This document shows, piece after piece, positions 52,368 to 61,120 of a DNA stretch of 64,000 bases. The DNA comes from Bacteroidota bacterium. Its GTDB lineage: Bacteria; Bacteroidota; Bacteroidia; AKYH767-A; 2013-40CM-41-45. Position 1 is the first letter of the stretch. Every line of letters begins with the position of its first letter. The notes below the pieces were generated by a model that worked only from the letters and a program-made list of their open reading frames with translations, ran no database searches and was not told where the DNA came from. Location: contig JADJON010000001.1 in assembly GCA_016713765.1 (NCBI GenBank), forward strand, positions 2,604,001 to 2,668,000, read 5' to 3'. Both the position numbers and the translations under genes were made by a program.

Positions 52368-53516
52368 ATGGGGCGCTTCCTGTTTCGTCGTCTGTTGTCG
52401 GGTTGCCTGGTGATGCTGGGCCTTTTGCTGCTTGCCTTCGTGTTGCAGAACGCGCTGCCCGGTGATCCGACGGATCAGTGGTTCCGGGAAAATGACAATT
52501 CCGCGAGTACACAGCAGGAAAGGGCGGCCTGGCGTCAACGGCTTGGACTGGATCTTCCTGTCTTCTATCTCACACTCGGAACCCTTGCGGATCATTCGAA
52601 AACCGCTACTCCCCCGACACTGCGTGCCGAAACCGATTCGAATTGGCGTCACCATGTTCCCGTACTAAAGTGGCACCCTGACAATCGTTTTCACCGTTGG
52701 CTGTTCGGTGATGCCGCTTTCTCGCGCGGTATTATCCGAGGCGACTTCGGCATATCCTGGAATTCGCGACAACCCGTCGCCGATCTGCTTTCACATCGCA
52801 TCGGCTGGTCCATCTTGCTGACCTTCATTTCCCTGATGCTCGCTTATCTGTTGAGTTATCCGGTAGCCCTGCGTGCTGTTCAATACCCCGGCTCACGGTT
52901 CGACCATTTCTTCACTCGACTGCGACACATCTGCCTTTCACTGCCGGTGTTCTGGGTCGGCGGAATGCTCTTGCTGTTGCTGGCAAATCCTTCCATCGTG
53001 CAAATCTTTCCGGTCACCGGTGTTTCGCCTGCCGGCGGATGGCCGGCATCCGCTTCCTGGATTTCACGATTGTACGGCACGATTCCCTACCTCATCCTGC
53101 CGACTGTATCCTATTGCTATGGCAGTTGGGCATTTCTCACCGGTCAATTCCGAGAGACACTTTTCCGAGAAATGCAGTCCGATTATTTCAAGACCGCGCT
53201 TGCAAAAGGACTCGATCAGAAAAAAGCCCTCTACGTCCACGCGTTTCGCAACACCTGGATCCAGGCCTTCGCACTTTTTGGCTTCGCCTTCCCGGCAGCA
53301 ATCGGAGGTTCCATCGTCATTGAGTCCATCTTTGGAATTCCGGGGATGGGATTCACGATCTACGAAGCGATCGATGCACGCGACTTTCCGGTCATGAATG
53401 CGGTCTTTCTGCTGAGCGGATTGTTTACGCTGATCGGGCTCCTGATCTCCGACCTGCTCGTGTATCGTTCCGACCCCCGGATTCATTCGCCTTCAACTTC
53501 AAGCACGGTATCATGA
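52368..53516 (+). CDS. ABC importer permease, DppB-like
   Basis: 382 residues from the ATG at 52368. A TTG at 52359 adds three residues. FLFRRLLSGCLVMLGLLLLAF and LQNALPGDPTDQW are the standard N-terminus. Hydrophobic helices follow, with the permease (EAA-like) loop in FREMQSDYFKTALAKGLDQKKALY and the C-terminal SIVIESIFGIPGMGFTIYEA, all typical of the binding-protein-dependent DppB group. An insert of about 80 residues between helix 1 and 2 (WRHHVPVLKWHPDNRFHRWL) is usual for Bacteroidota. Its stop overlaps the next permease gene by 4 bp. Confidence 0.9.
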   Translation: MGRFLFRRLLSGCLVMLGLLLLAFVLQNALPGDPTDQWFRENDNSASTQQERAAWRQRLGLDLPVFYLTLGTLADHSKTATPPTLRAETDSNWRHHVPVLKWHPDNRFHRWLFGDAAFSRGIIRGDFGISWNSRQPVADLLSHRIGWSILLTFISLMLAYLLSYPVALRAVQYPGSRFDHFFTRLRHICLSLPVFWVGGMLLLLLANPSIVQIFPVTGVSPAGGWPASASWISRLYGTIPYLILPTVSYCYGSWAFLTGQFRETLFREMQSDYFKTALAKGLDQKKALYVHAFRNTWIQAFALFGFAFPAAIGGSIVIESIFGIPGMGFTIYEAIDARDFPVMNAVFLLSGLFTLIGLLISDLLVYRSDPRIHSPSTSSTVS

Positions 53517-54733
53517 GTATTCGGTTGTCGGAGTTTACCGTGTTCAAAGGCTCGAAACATCAACGGCGGGCGTTTCGCATGCTTGGTGTTTTCATCCTGG
53601 TGGCGCTGCTGGCTCCTGTTCTGGCCAACCGTAATCCACTGATGCTTCGTATTGACGGCAAGACCAGTTTCCCGGCACTGAGCGGAAATCCGTATGTGGA
53701 GTTACCGCAGGAAAACGGAGAATGGAAAGCAGTACTAGCCGCCGATATCGACTGGCGCACGTTTCAACGAGGCTTCACCCTCCTTGCTCCGATCCCGTAT
53801 GCTCCTGCCGACCTGGATCCCGCCAACGCGAACTTTCAATCACCCTTCTCGAAACAGTTTCTGGCATCCGACACCGGCTCGATCGAACTCCCATTGCGCT
53901 ACCGTCACTGGCTGGGCACAACGCGGACAGGTGGAGACCTGCTATCCGCCCTCATCCATGGCACCCGGTATGCCTTGCTGATCGGCTTTCTGGCAGCGCT
54001 CCTCTCTGCCCTGATTGGAATTACACTGGGGTTATTCGCCGGATACTTTGGTGATCGTCACTTCCTGGTGCATCCGGGATCGTTCATCTTAATACTGGCA
54101 CTTTTCTTTATCGCCTGGTTCGAAGGCAGTTTCATTCCTGGCCGTTACGGGCTTCAAGCAAGCCTTGGTTGGTGGTTATTACCATTGATCGGAATGTTAC
54201 TGACCTTGCGCGTTCGCGGGAAGAAAGCCACCCTGCGACTGCCGATTGATACAATGGTCCGTGCGGTCATGAGCGTCTTCCTGGCAGTACCCCGGCTAGT
54301 CTGGATCATCCTGATCGGTGCAACGCTGACACCATCGGTCTCGCTGGTGATCCTGACCATTGGATTGACCGGATGGGCGGAATTCACCCAACTGACCAGA
54401 GCGGAAACCCTGCGACTCCGCGGATCCGGGTTTGCGGAAAACGCGCGCGCCGCGGGTTTGCGGGATGTACGGATCCTCTTCCGGCATTTGTTACCGAATT
54501 TCGGATCCCTGTTGGTCCTGATCTTTTTTTATCACATGGCCGGAGCGATCCTGGCCGAGTCCGCTTTGTCGTTTCTCGGTGCCGGTGTTCCGCACGATAT
54601 CGTAACCTGGGGAAGCCTGTTGCAGGAAGGTCGACAGGATTTGCAGGCGTGGTGGGTGCTGGTATTTCCGGGTTGCTGCCTGTTCCTGCTCTTGAACAGC
54701 CTTCAGTCCATGCGAAGAACCACCGGTTCTTAA
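53513..54733 (+). CDS. ABC importer permease, DppC-like
   Basis: 406 residues, DppC group. The N-terminal domain is extended and includes the LMLRIDGKTSFPALSGNPYVELP region, a periplasmic loop longer than usual. The core starts with HWLGTTRTGGDLLSALIHGTRYALLIG, the classic DppC entry, followed by ITLGLFAGYF and AVPRLVWIILIGATLTPSVSLVI. The EAA loop is TRAETLRLRGSGFAENARAAGL, and FLGAGVPHDIVTWGSLLQEG closes the domain. With the preceding genes it forms the membrane part of an importer lacking its own ATPase. Confidence 0.9.
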   Translation: MSIRLSEFTVFKGSKHQRRAFRMLGVFILVALLAPVLANRNPLMLRIDGKTSFPALSGNPYVELPQENGEWKAVLAADIDWRTFQRGFTLLAPIPYAPADLDPANANFQSPFSKQFLASDTGSIELPLRYRHWLGTTRTGGDLLSALIHGTRYALLIGFLAALLSALIGITLGLFAGYFGDRHFLVHPGSFILILALFFIAWFEGSFIPGRYGLQASLGWWLLPLIGMLLTLRVRGKKATLRLPIDTMVRAVMSVFLAVPRLVWIILIGATLTPSVSLVILTIGLTGWAEFTQLTRAETLRLRGSGFAENARAAGLRDVRILFRHLLPNFGSLLVLIFFYHMAGAILAESALSFLGAGVPHDIVTWGSLLQEGRQDLQAWWVLVFPGCCLFLLLNSLQSMRRTTGS

Positions 54734-54840
54734 CATTCTTTAACCTCGTTTTTCACAGCGGATTCATCGTTTTTTAGTTAAAATTGCTCCTCGTTACGAA
54801 GGTTTCCGGCTACCGCCATCCTTTCCGAATGTTACACTTT

Positions 54841-54876
54841 CTAAACCACGGTTTCGCGGTTTAGGTACCAGTACCT
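54841..54876 (+). promoter_or_regulatory. Structured leader in front of moxR
   Basis: CTAAACC at 54841-54847 pairs with GGTTTAG at 54858-54864, and AGGTAC-CA-GTACCT (54863-54876) is a second dyad, overlapping the first by two bases. There is no T-run, so it is not a plain terminator. It could be an operator or leader structure of the Bat operon. Function is unknown. Confidence 0.3.
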
Positions 54877-54890
54877 CGTAGTTAAACAAC

Positions 54891-55877
54891 ATGATGGACA
54901 TTAAAGAAATCAACGAGCGCATTCAGCGCGAATCTGCTTTTGTTGACTTGCTCCAACTCGAATTGGGGAAAGTGATCGTCGGACAAAAGCAAATGACCGA
55001 ACGGCTCCTGATCGCCCTACTGGCCAACGGCCACATCCTGCTGGAAGGAGTCCCGGGACTGGCCAAGACGCTTTCGATCAAGTCGCTTGCATCAGCCATT
55101 CACGCCAAGTTCAACCGGATCCAATTCACACCGGACCTGTTACCTGCCGACCTGATCGGCACGATGATCTACAATCAGAAGCAGGAGAGTTTCTCCATCC
55201 GCCGGGGACCTGTCTTCGCCAACTTCGTGCTGGCCGACGAGATCAACCGGGCACCCGCCAAGGTGCAAAGCGCCTTGCTGGAAGCCATGCAGGAACGACA
55301 GGTTACCATCGGCGAACAGACCTTCGCGCTCGAAGAACCATTCCTGGTCCTGGCTACGCAGAATCCCATTGAACAGGAAGGAACCTATCCGCTTCCGGAA
55401 GCACAGGTCGACCGCTTCATGCTGAAAGTGGTTATCGGCTACCCGACGAAGGAAGATGAAAAACTCATCATCCGTCAGAACATCGGGCAAGCGCCGGCTC
55501 CGGTGCAGCCGGTGGTGCGACCCGAAGAGATCCTTCACGCGCGCAAAAGCCTGCGCGACGTGTACATGGATGAAAAGATCGAGCGTTACATCGTCGACAT
55601 CGTCTTCGCGAGCCGTACACCCGAGGATTACAAACTCGGCAAGCTGAAACAACTGATCAGCTACGGAGGATCGCCCCGCGCGAGCATCAACCTGGCGCTG
55701 GCGTCCAAGGCTTACGCCTTCGTGAAACGCCGCGGCTATGTGATTCCCGAAGACGTACGCGCGATCTGCCACGACGTGATGCGGCACCGCATCGGGCTGA
55801 CCTACGAAGCGGAAGCGGAGAACATCAGTTCCGACCAGATCATCAACGAGATCCTCAACGCAGTCGAAGTTCCCTAA
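54891..55877 (+). CDS. moxR: MoxR family AAA+ ATPase
   Basis: 328 residues. VGQKQMTERLLIALLANGHI, the Walker A GVPGLAKTLSIKSLA, Walker B VLADEINRAPAKVQSALLEA, the sensor ATQNPIEQEGTYPLPEAQ and the lid segment SPRASINLALASKAYAFVKR are all intact. MoxR ATPases act as chaperones that help fold or load cofactor into vWA-domain partners, here the DUF58, BatA and BatB proteins encoded directly downstream. It is the first gene of the Bat cluster. The start is ATGATG at 54891, and a second Met follows. Confidence 0.92.
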   Translation: MMDIKEINERIQRESAFVDLLQLELGKVIVGQKQMTERLLIALLANGHILLEGVPGLAKTLSIKSLASAIHAKFNRIQFTPDLLPADLIGTMIYNQKQESFSIRRGPVFANFVLADEINRAPAKVQSALLEAMQERQVTIGEQTFALEEPFLVLATQNPIEQEGTYPLPEAQVDRFMLKVVIGYPTKEDEKLIIRQNIGQAPAPVQPVVRPEEILHARKSLRDVYMDEKIERYIVDIVFASRTPEDYKLGKLKQLISYGGSPRASINLALASKAYAFVKRRGYVIPEDVRAICHDVMRHRIGLTYEAEAENISSDQIINEILNAVEVP

Positions 55878-55909
55878 GTCTCCCCCGAGAGCGAACCTGA
55901 ACTGTACAC

Positions 55910-56782
55910 ATGGAAACCTCCACCCTGCTCCAAAAAGTCCGCGCGATCGAGATCAAGACTCGCGGCTTGTCGGCGCACATCTTTTCCGGCGAATACCACA
56001 GCGCCTTCAAAGGGCGTGGCATGGCATTCAGCGAGGTGCGGGAATATACACCGGGAGACGACATCCGGTCCATCGACTGGAACGTCACCGCCCGCTTCGG
56101 ACATCCGTATGTCAAGGTATTCGAGGAAGAGCGGGAACTGACCGTCATCCTGCTGGTAGATGTGAGCGCCTCCGGAGACTTCGGCACGAAGCAACAGTTC
56201 AAACGCCAATTGATGACGGAGCTTTGCGCGGTACTCGCCTTCTCCGCCATTCAGAACAACGACAAGACCGGCGTCATTTTTTTCAGCGACCGTGTCGAGA
56301 AGTTCATCCCGCCAAAGAAAGGAAAGACCCACATTCTGCGGATCATCCGGGAACTGATCGAATTCAAACCCGTTAACCGCAAAACCGACCTGGCCGTCGC
56401 TTTGCAGTACCTCACGAATGCGATCAAGAAACGCAGTATCTGTTTCCTGATCTCCGATTTCTACACGGAGAATTTCGAACGTGAACTCAAACTCGCGAAC
56501 AAGAAACACGACCTGGTCGCGCTTGAGATCATCGACCCGCGGGAGGAATCGTTGCCCGATATCGGCCTGGTCAGATTTGAAGACGCGGAAACGGGTACGT
56601 CCCAATGGATCGATACCGGGGACCCTGCCGTGCGGGAAGCTTTCCAGAAGAACATGCACGTACGATCACGCAGAAATGCGGACCTGTTTGCACGTTCCGG
56701 CGTCGATACAGTCAGATTGAGCACCGATCGCTCCTATGTTCAACCACTCATGCAATTGTTTAAAAAGCGCGGAAGCAAGTGA
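55910..56782 (+). CDS. DUF58 protein with vWA-like domain
   Basis: 290 residues. The family core is YHSAFKGRGMAFSEVREYTPG, DDIRSIDWNVTARFGHPYVK and EERELTVILLVDVSASGDFG, which carries a MIDAS-like DxSxS. Later KRSICFLISDFYTENFE supports the vWA fold. There is no transmembrane helix, so it is a cytoplasmic partner of MoxR and probably shuttles with it. It starts 33 bp after moxR and its stop overlaps the next gene by 4 bp, in the standard Bat order. Confidence 0.9.
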   Translation: METSTLLQKVRAIEIKTRGLSAHIFSGEYHSAFKGRGMAFSEVREYTPGDDIRSIDWNVTARFGHPYVKVFEEERELTVILLVDVSASGDFGTKQQFKRQLMTELCAVLAFSAIQNNDKTGVIFFSDRVEKFIPPKKGKTHILRIIRELIEFKPVNRKTDLAVALQYLTNAIKKRSICFLISDFYTENFERELKLANKKHDLVALEIIDPREESLPDIGLVRFEDAETGTSQWIDTGDPAVREAFQKNMHVRSRRNADLFARSGVDTVRLSTDRSYVQPLMQLFKKRGSK

Positions 56783-57765
56783 GCATGAGCAGGTCGATTC
56801 TCCCTACACTCTTGATCGTGTGTCTGCTCTGGCTGGCCATGACACGGCCTGTGGCTGCGCAAATAGCTTCCCATGCGGAAGCCCGGATCGATACGAACAC
56901 CATTCGAATCGGGGAACAAATTCGACTCGACCTATCTCTTTCCGGCCCGTCCAACGCTCGTGTTCAGTTTCCTGTTATCGGTGACACCTTGCCTGGACTG
57001 GAAATCGTGAAACGTGATTCATCCGACACCCTGCGCTCACCTGACGGCAGGACGATCACTTATTCTCAGCGCTTTTACCTCACACGCTTTGATACGGGTT
57101 ATGTCGTACTGGAGCCCTTTCTCTTTGTCGTCGCCGATCCGACCACCGGCGCGATCGACAGCCTGACCACGGAAGCGCAACTGATCAGCGTCACGACACT
57201 CGCGGTTGATACGACGCAAGGCATCAAGGACATCAAACCGATCCTCGATGTTCCGTTTACCTGGCAGGATGCCTTACCGTATGTCGCCATTGGTCTCGCC
57301 GCTCTGCTGATCGGGTACGGGATCTATCGATACCTGAAGCAACGAAAGAAACAACCGCAACCCGAAAAGCGCATCATCCCGCCGGCGATTCCGGCTCACG
57401 TCCGGGCATTTGAAGAACTGGAACGGATCGCCGCCGAAAAACTCTGGCAACAGGGTAAGATCAAGGAGTATCATACCCGGGTGACCGATGTGCTGCGCAA
57501 TTACCTGGAAGAACGTTTCGGGATACCCGCTCCTGAGATGACGACCGATGAATTGATCGATCGCATGCGCAGAAAGATCCGCGATATCCGGAGCCAGGAG
57601 TTGCTCCGTTCCATGTTGGTATTGGCCGATCTGGTCAAGTTCGCCAAAGCGCATCCACTACCCGACGAACACGAACAATTACTGCGCGAATGCCGCGAGT
57701 TCATCGAACTTAACCGGCCTGTGGTGGCGGAAGATATGACCGATAAGCAGGAGGTGCTGCCATGA
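56779..57765 (+). CDS. Bat-operon membrane protein (DUF4381-like)
   Basis: 328 residues. A signal peptide (LPTLLIVCLLWLAMTRPVAAQ) precedes a beta-rich periplasmic domain of ~150 residues (ARIDTNTIRIGEQIRLDLS) that resembles the N-terminal repeats of BatD. One transmembrane helix follows (LPYVAIGLAALLIGYGIYRYL), then a cytoplasmic helical segment with WQQGKIKEYHTRVTDVLRNYLEERFGI and FAKAHPLPDEHEQLL, as in DUF4381-type Bat proteins. It is a conserved but unnamed member of the Bat cluster. It overlaps both neighbours by 4 bp. Confidence 0.8.
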   Translation: MSMSRSILPTLLIVCLLWLAMTRPVAAQIASHAEARIDTNTIRIGEQIRLDLSLSGPSNARVQFPVIGDTLPGLEIVKRDSSDTLRSPDGRTITYSQRFYLTRFDTGYVVLEPFLFVVADPTTGAIDSLTTEAQLISVTTLAVDTTQGIKDIKPILDVPFTWQDALPYVAIGLAALLIGYGIYRYLKQRKKQPQPEKRIIPPAIPAHVRAFEELERIAAEKLWQQGKIKEYHTRVTDVLRNYLEERFGIPAPEMTTDELIDRMRRKIRDIRSQELLRSMLVLADLVKFAKAHPLPDEHEQLLRECREFIELNRPVVAEDMTDKQEVLP

Positions 57766-58757
57766 TCCCGGGCTGGAAGTTTCTTCACCCGCAATGGCTG
57801 TGGCTGTTATTGGTCATTCCGGCCGTTTTGGCGTTTCATTTCTTCTACCTGCGGAAGCGGCAACCCACCCTTCGATTCTCCAGCCTGACGGGCTTCTCGA
57901 ACGTTCCGAACAGCTGTAGAACCAAACTGAAAGACCTTCCGGTGATCCTGAGAAGCCTGGTGATCGCCGCGTTGATCGTCGCGTTGGCCCGGCCGCAATC
58001 CAGTTCCAGCAGTCAGAACATTACGACCGAAGGTATTGACATCGTCATGGCGCTGGACATCTCCGCATCCATGCTCGCCGAGGACCTGAAACCCAACCGC
58101 ATCGAAGCTGCTAAGAAAGTCGCCCGTGATTTCATCGACCAGCGACCCAATGACCGCATCGGCCTCGTCGTGTTCAGCGGAGAAAGCTTCACCCAGTGTC
58201 CGATGACGACCGACCATGCCGTGCTGAAGAACCTGTTGCTGGGTATTCAAAGCGGAATGCTGGCGGACGGAACCGCCCTGGGTGAAGGACTGGCAACCGC
58301 GGTGAACCGCATACGCAACAGCACGGCGAAAAGCAAGGTCATCATCCTGCTGACCGACGGCGTAAACAACATCGGAGCGATCGCGCCGGAGACCGCCGGC
58401 GACATTGCACAGGCTTTTGGTATCCGGGTCTATACGATCGGCGTGGGAACGGAAGGCATGGCGCCCTATCCGGTACAGACCCCGCTGGGTACCCAGTACC
58501 AGTATATGCCGGTACAGATCGACGAAGCCGTCTTACAAAAGATCGCCGGCTCGACCGGAGGAAAATACTTCCGCGCTACTTCTTCCGGCCAGTTGAAGAC
58601 CATCTACCAGGATATCGACAAACTGGAAAAAACCCGGATCGACGTGACCGAGTTCCGTCATCGCTCGGAAGAGTATTACCCGATCGCGCTGGTCGCGATC
58701 GGGTTGCTCTGCCTCGAGTACTTCTTACGTCAGACCTTGTTCCGCACCCTCCCCTGA
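57762..58757 (+). CDS. batA: BatA, membrane vWA protein
   Basis: 331 residues. Two hydrophobic helices near the N-terminus (WLWLLLVIPAVLAFHFFYL and LPVILRSLVIAALIVALA) are followed by a vWA domain with the MIDAS motif in DIVMALDISASMLAEDL and the later ILLTDGVNNIGA. A C-terminal helix (YYPIALVAIGLLCLEYFL) anchors it again. The Bat proteins, first described in Bacteroides fragilis, promote survival on exposure to oxygen. Their exact mechanism is not settled. It overlaps the preceding gene by 4 bp and precedes batB by 1 bp. Confidence 0.9.
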   Translation: MIPGWKFLHPQWLWLLLVIPAVLAFHFFYLRKRQPTLRFSSLTGFSNVPNSCRTKLKDLPVILRSLVIAALIVALARPQSSSSSQNITTEGIDIVMALDISASMLAEDLKPNRIEAAKKVARDFIDQRPNDRIGLVVFSGESFTQCPMTTDHAVLKNLLLGIQSGMLADGTALGEGLATAVNRIRNSTAKSKVIILLTDGVNNIGAIAPETAGDIAQAFGIRVYTIGVGTEGMAPYPVQTPLGTQYQYMPVQIDEAVLQKIAGSTGGKYFRATSSGQLKTIYQDIDKLEKTRIDVTEFRHRSEEYYPIALVAIGLLCLEYFLRQTLFRTLP

Positions 58758-58758
58758 T

Positions 58759-59817
58759 ATGTTTCGCTGGGCACATCCTGAACATCTCTATGCACTGGCC
58801 GTCGTACCGGTCCTGCTGATGTTCTATTTATTCGCACGGGACGCTCGCGGGAAACGCCTCTACCGCTTTGGCGAGCGCAAACTCGTGGAACGTCTCCTAC
58901 CCTTCGCTTCCGTAAACAAGCCGTGGTTGCGGATGTTCCTCGTACTCTTCGCGCTGTTGTCGCTTGTCCTGGCCTGGGCGAATCCGCAATTCGGTTCCCG
59001 ACTGGTAGAAGTGAAACGCGAAGGGGTTGACGTGATCGTCGCGCTCGACGTATCCAACTCCATGAAGGCGGAAGACATACGGCCGAACCGTCTGGAACGC
59101 TCCAAACAGCTCATCAGCCGTTTGATCGATCGCCTGGAAAACGATCGCATCGGATTGGTGGTCTTTGCAGGACAAGCCTATGTGCAGTTGCCGATCACGA
59201 CCGATTATGCGGCGGCTAAGTTGTTCCTCAACTCGATTGACACCGATATCATTCCGACCCAGGGTACGGCCATCGGTTCAGCACTTGATCTTTGCCAGGA
59301 ATCATTCGTAGGCAATGACAACAAGCACAAAGTCATCGTCCTGATTACGGATGGCGAGAACCACGAAGACGACCCGATAACCGCTGCGAAAAAAGCCGGA
59401 GAAGCGGGAGTCATCGTCCACGCCATCGGCATGGGTTCTCCGGAGGGCGTACCGGTACCGGTCTATCGAAACGGCAGCCAGGTCGACTACCTGCGTGACC
59501 GTGACGGAAATACCGTCTTGACCAAGCTGGATGAAATGACCCTTCAACAAATCGCCGCAGAGACGAAAGGGGAATACATCCGGGCCACAAACAGCGACGA
59601 CGGCTTGACGACCGTGATCAACGCTATCGGCCGGATGGAAAAGAAACAATTCGGCACCAAGCAATATTCCGATTACGAAGACCGGTTTCAGTATCTGCTT
59701 GCCTTCTCGCTGCTGCTCCTTGTATTGGAATCGCTCTTCAGCGACCGCAGAAGCGAAGTGCTGCACCGGCTGGATATTTTTGGAGAAAATAAAAACAAGG
59801 AGGAACGATCATCATGA
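58759..59817 (+). CDS. batB: BatB, membrane vWA protein
   Basis: 352 residues with the same build as BatA: two N-terminal helices (LYALAVVPVLLMFYLFARD and MFLVLFALLSLVLAWANP), a vWA domain with MIDAS in DVIVALDVSNSMKAEDI, then IVLITDGENHEDDP and IGMGSPEGVPVPVY, and a C-terminal helix YLLAFSLLLLVLESLFS. It is the immediate neighbour and probably the partner of BatA and BatC, as known from the Bat complex. It overlaps batC by 4 bp. Confidence 0.9.
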   Translation: MFRWAHPEHLYALAVVPVLLMFYLFARDARGKRLYRFGERKLVERLLPFASVNKPWLRMFLVLFALLSLVLAWANPQFGSRLVEVKREGVDVIVALDVSNSMKAEDIRPNRLERSKQLISRLIDRLENDRIGLVVFAGQAYVQLPITTDYAAAKLFLNSIDTDIIPTQGTAIGSALDLCQESFVGNDNKHKVIVLITDGENHEDDPITAAKKAGEAGVIVHAIGMGSPEGVPVPVYRNGSQVDYLRDRDGNTVLTKLDEMTLQQIAAETKGEYIRATNSDDGLTTVINAIGRMEKKQFGTKQYSDYEDRFQYLLAFSLLLLVLESLFSDRRSEVLHRLDIFGENKNKEERSS

Positions 59818-60587
59818 TGATAGCTTCCATCACTCTGAGATATCAACTGCTTGCCATGAGCCTGTTAATGCTCCAGGCTCCTACCCATACCCTGGCTCAA
59901 TCAGAACGAAAACTTGTTCGTGAAGGGAACACTGCTTACGAAGCGAAGAAGTTTGACCAGGCGGAAATACAATACCGGAAATCCCTGGAGAAGAACAAGA
60001 CTTCCCTCCCGGCACAATACAACCTCGGAAACGCACTGTTCCGGCAGGATAAACTCGACGAAGCGAAGAGCCAGTACGAACAGGCCGCCAACCTGAAAAA
60101 TGCACCGGCGGCGGATCGTGCCAAGGCGTTTCATAACCTGGGCAACAGCCTTTTGAAACAGGAAAAATACCAGGAAAGCATCGACGCGTACAAACAATCG
60201 CTGCGTATAAATCCCGCCGATAACGACACGCGTTACAACCTTGCTTACGCGCAGGCCAAGCTGCAGCAACAACAGAACCAACAGAATCAAAACAACAAGC
60301 AAGACGACAAGCAAGAAAAGGACCAGCAGAAGAACCAGAACCAGCAGCAACAACAGAATAAAGACCAGCAGGATAAGAACAAGCAGCAGCAGGACCAGCA
60401 GCAACAGGATCAGCAGCAGGATCAGGCGAAAAAAGATCAGCAAAAACCGGATCAGCAAAAACCTGAACGGATCAGCAAGGAAGACGCGGAAAAAATTCTG
60501 CAAGCCCTGAACAACGACGAAAAGAAAACGCAAAAAAAGTTGAACAAAAAGGAGGCGGTTCGGGTTCGGATCGATAAGCAATGGTGA
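59814..60587 (+). CDS. batC: BatC, TPR protein with Gln-rich tail
   Basis: 257 residues with a signal-peptide-like start. Three TPR-like units follow (EGNTAYEAKKFDQAEIQYRK, QYNLGNALFRQDKLDEAKSQ and FHNLGNSLLKQEKYQESI). From about 145 to 220 the sequence is nearly all Q, N, K and D, and the end is a short helix (RISKEDAEKILQALNNDEK). This is the usual BatC layout. TPRs probably organise the complex. The low-complexity stretch is flexible. It overlaps batB by 4 bp and the GNAT gene by 7 bp. Confidence 0.88.
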   Translation: MMIASITLRYQLLAMSLLMLQAPTHTLAQSERKLVREGNTAYEAKKFDQAEIQYRKSLEKNKTSLPAQYNLGNALFRQDKLDEAKSQYEQAANLKNAPAADRAKAFHNLGNSLLKQEKYQESIDAYKQSLRINPADNDTRYNLAYAQAKLQQQQNQQNQNNKQDDKQEKDQQKNQNQQQQQNKDQQDKNKQQQDQQQQDQQQDQAKKDQQKPDQQKPERISKEDAEKILQALNNDEKKTQKKLNKKEAVRVRIDKQW

Positions 60588-61120
60588 TCAAAGACAGAAC
60601 GAACGTATTGTTGACGGAACGTCTGGAGCTTCGTCCGTTAACCGCACAGGATGCCGGCTTTCTGTTCGACCTGTACACGGATCCGGAAGTGATCCGGTAT
60701 ACCGGAGAAACCCGGTTGCGGGATGAAGCGCATGCGCGCGAATTTTTGGATCGCTGCACTGCGATGCCGGCTTCCCATCCGCCGGTTTATCTGATCAGTA
60801 TTGTCGGCGAAGAAAAGAAAAGCGGGTGGTGCGGCCTTCGCTATGACGACGAGGATCAGGTGTTCGACCTGGGATTTCGCCTGGAGCGAACCTCCTGGGG
60901 AAAAGGGTACGCCACAGAGGCTGCACGAGCCGTCATGGAGGAAGCGTTCGGACAATACGGTTTGATCAGGATACGGGCACGCTGCGCGCGCGAGAACATC
61001 GGCGCTTCCCATGTACTGCTGAAACTCGGTTTCAAGGCCGTGCGGTCGTTTACGGCGCACGGTTACCTTTGCGATGAATACGCCTTAGAACGTCATGAAC
61101 TCCCGATCGGTCGGAATTGA
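60581..61120 (+). CDS. GNAT N-acetyltransferase inside the Bat operon
   Basis: 179 residues of the RimJ/RimL-type GNAT fold. TNVLLTERLELRPLTAQDAG opens it, WCGLRYDDEDQVFDLGFRL and RTSWGKGYATEAARAVMEEA supply the acetyl-CoA pyrophosphate loop (Q/RxxGxG/A equivalent), and IRIRARCARENIGASHVLLKLGF completes the core. The family acetylates ribosomal-protein N-termini, antibiotics or other amines. The substrate is unknown. It overlaps batC by 7 bp and batD by 26 bp, so it is fully built into the operon. It is not part of the standard Bat cluster. Confidence 0.85.
   Translation: MVIKDRTNVLLTERLELRPLTAQDAGFLFDLYTDPEVIRYTGETRLRDEAHAREFLDRCTAMPASHPPVYLISIVGEEKKSGWCGLRYDDEDQVFDLGFRLERTSWGKGYATEAARAVMEEAFGQYGLIRIRARCARENIGASHVLLKLGFKAVRSFTAHGYLCDEYALERHELPIGRN

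Noticed and set aside
59901..60581. 226-residue minus-strand frame rich in Leu and Val
   Set aside because: It is the antisense of the Gln/Asn/Lys-rich tail of batC. The low-complexity composition alone keeps the frame open.
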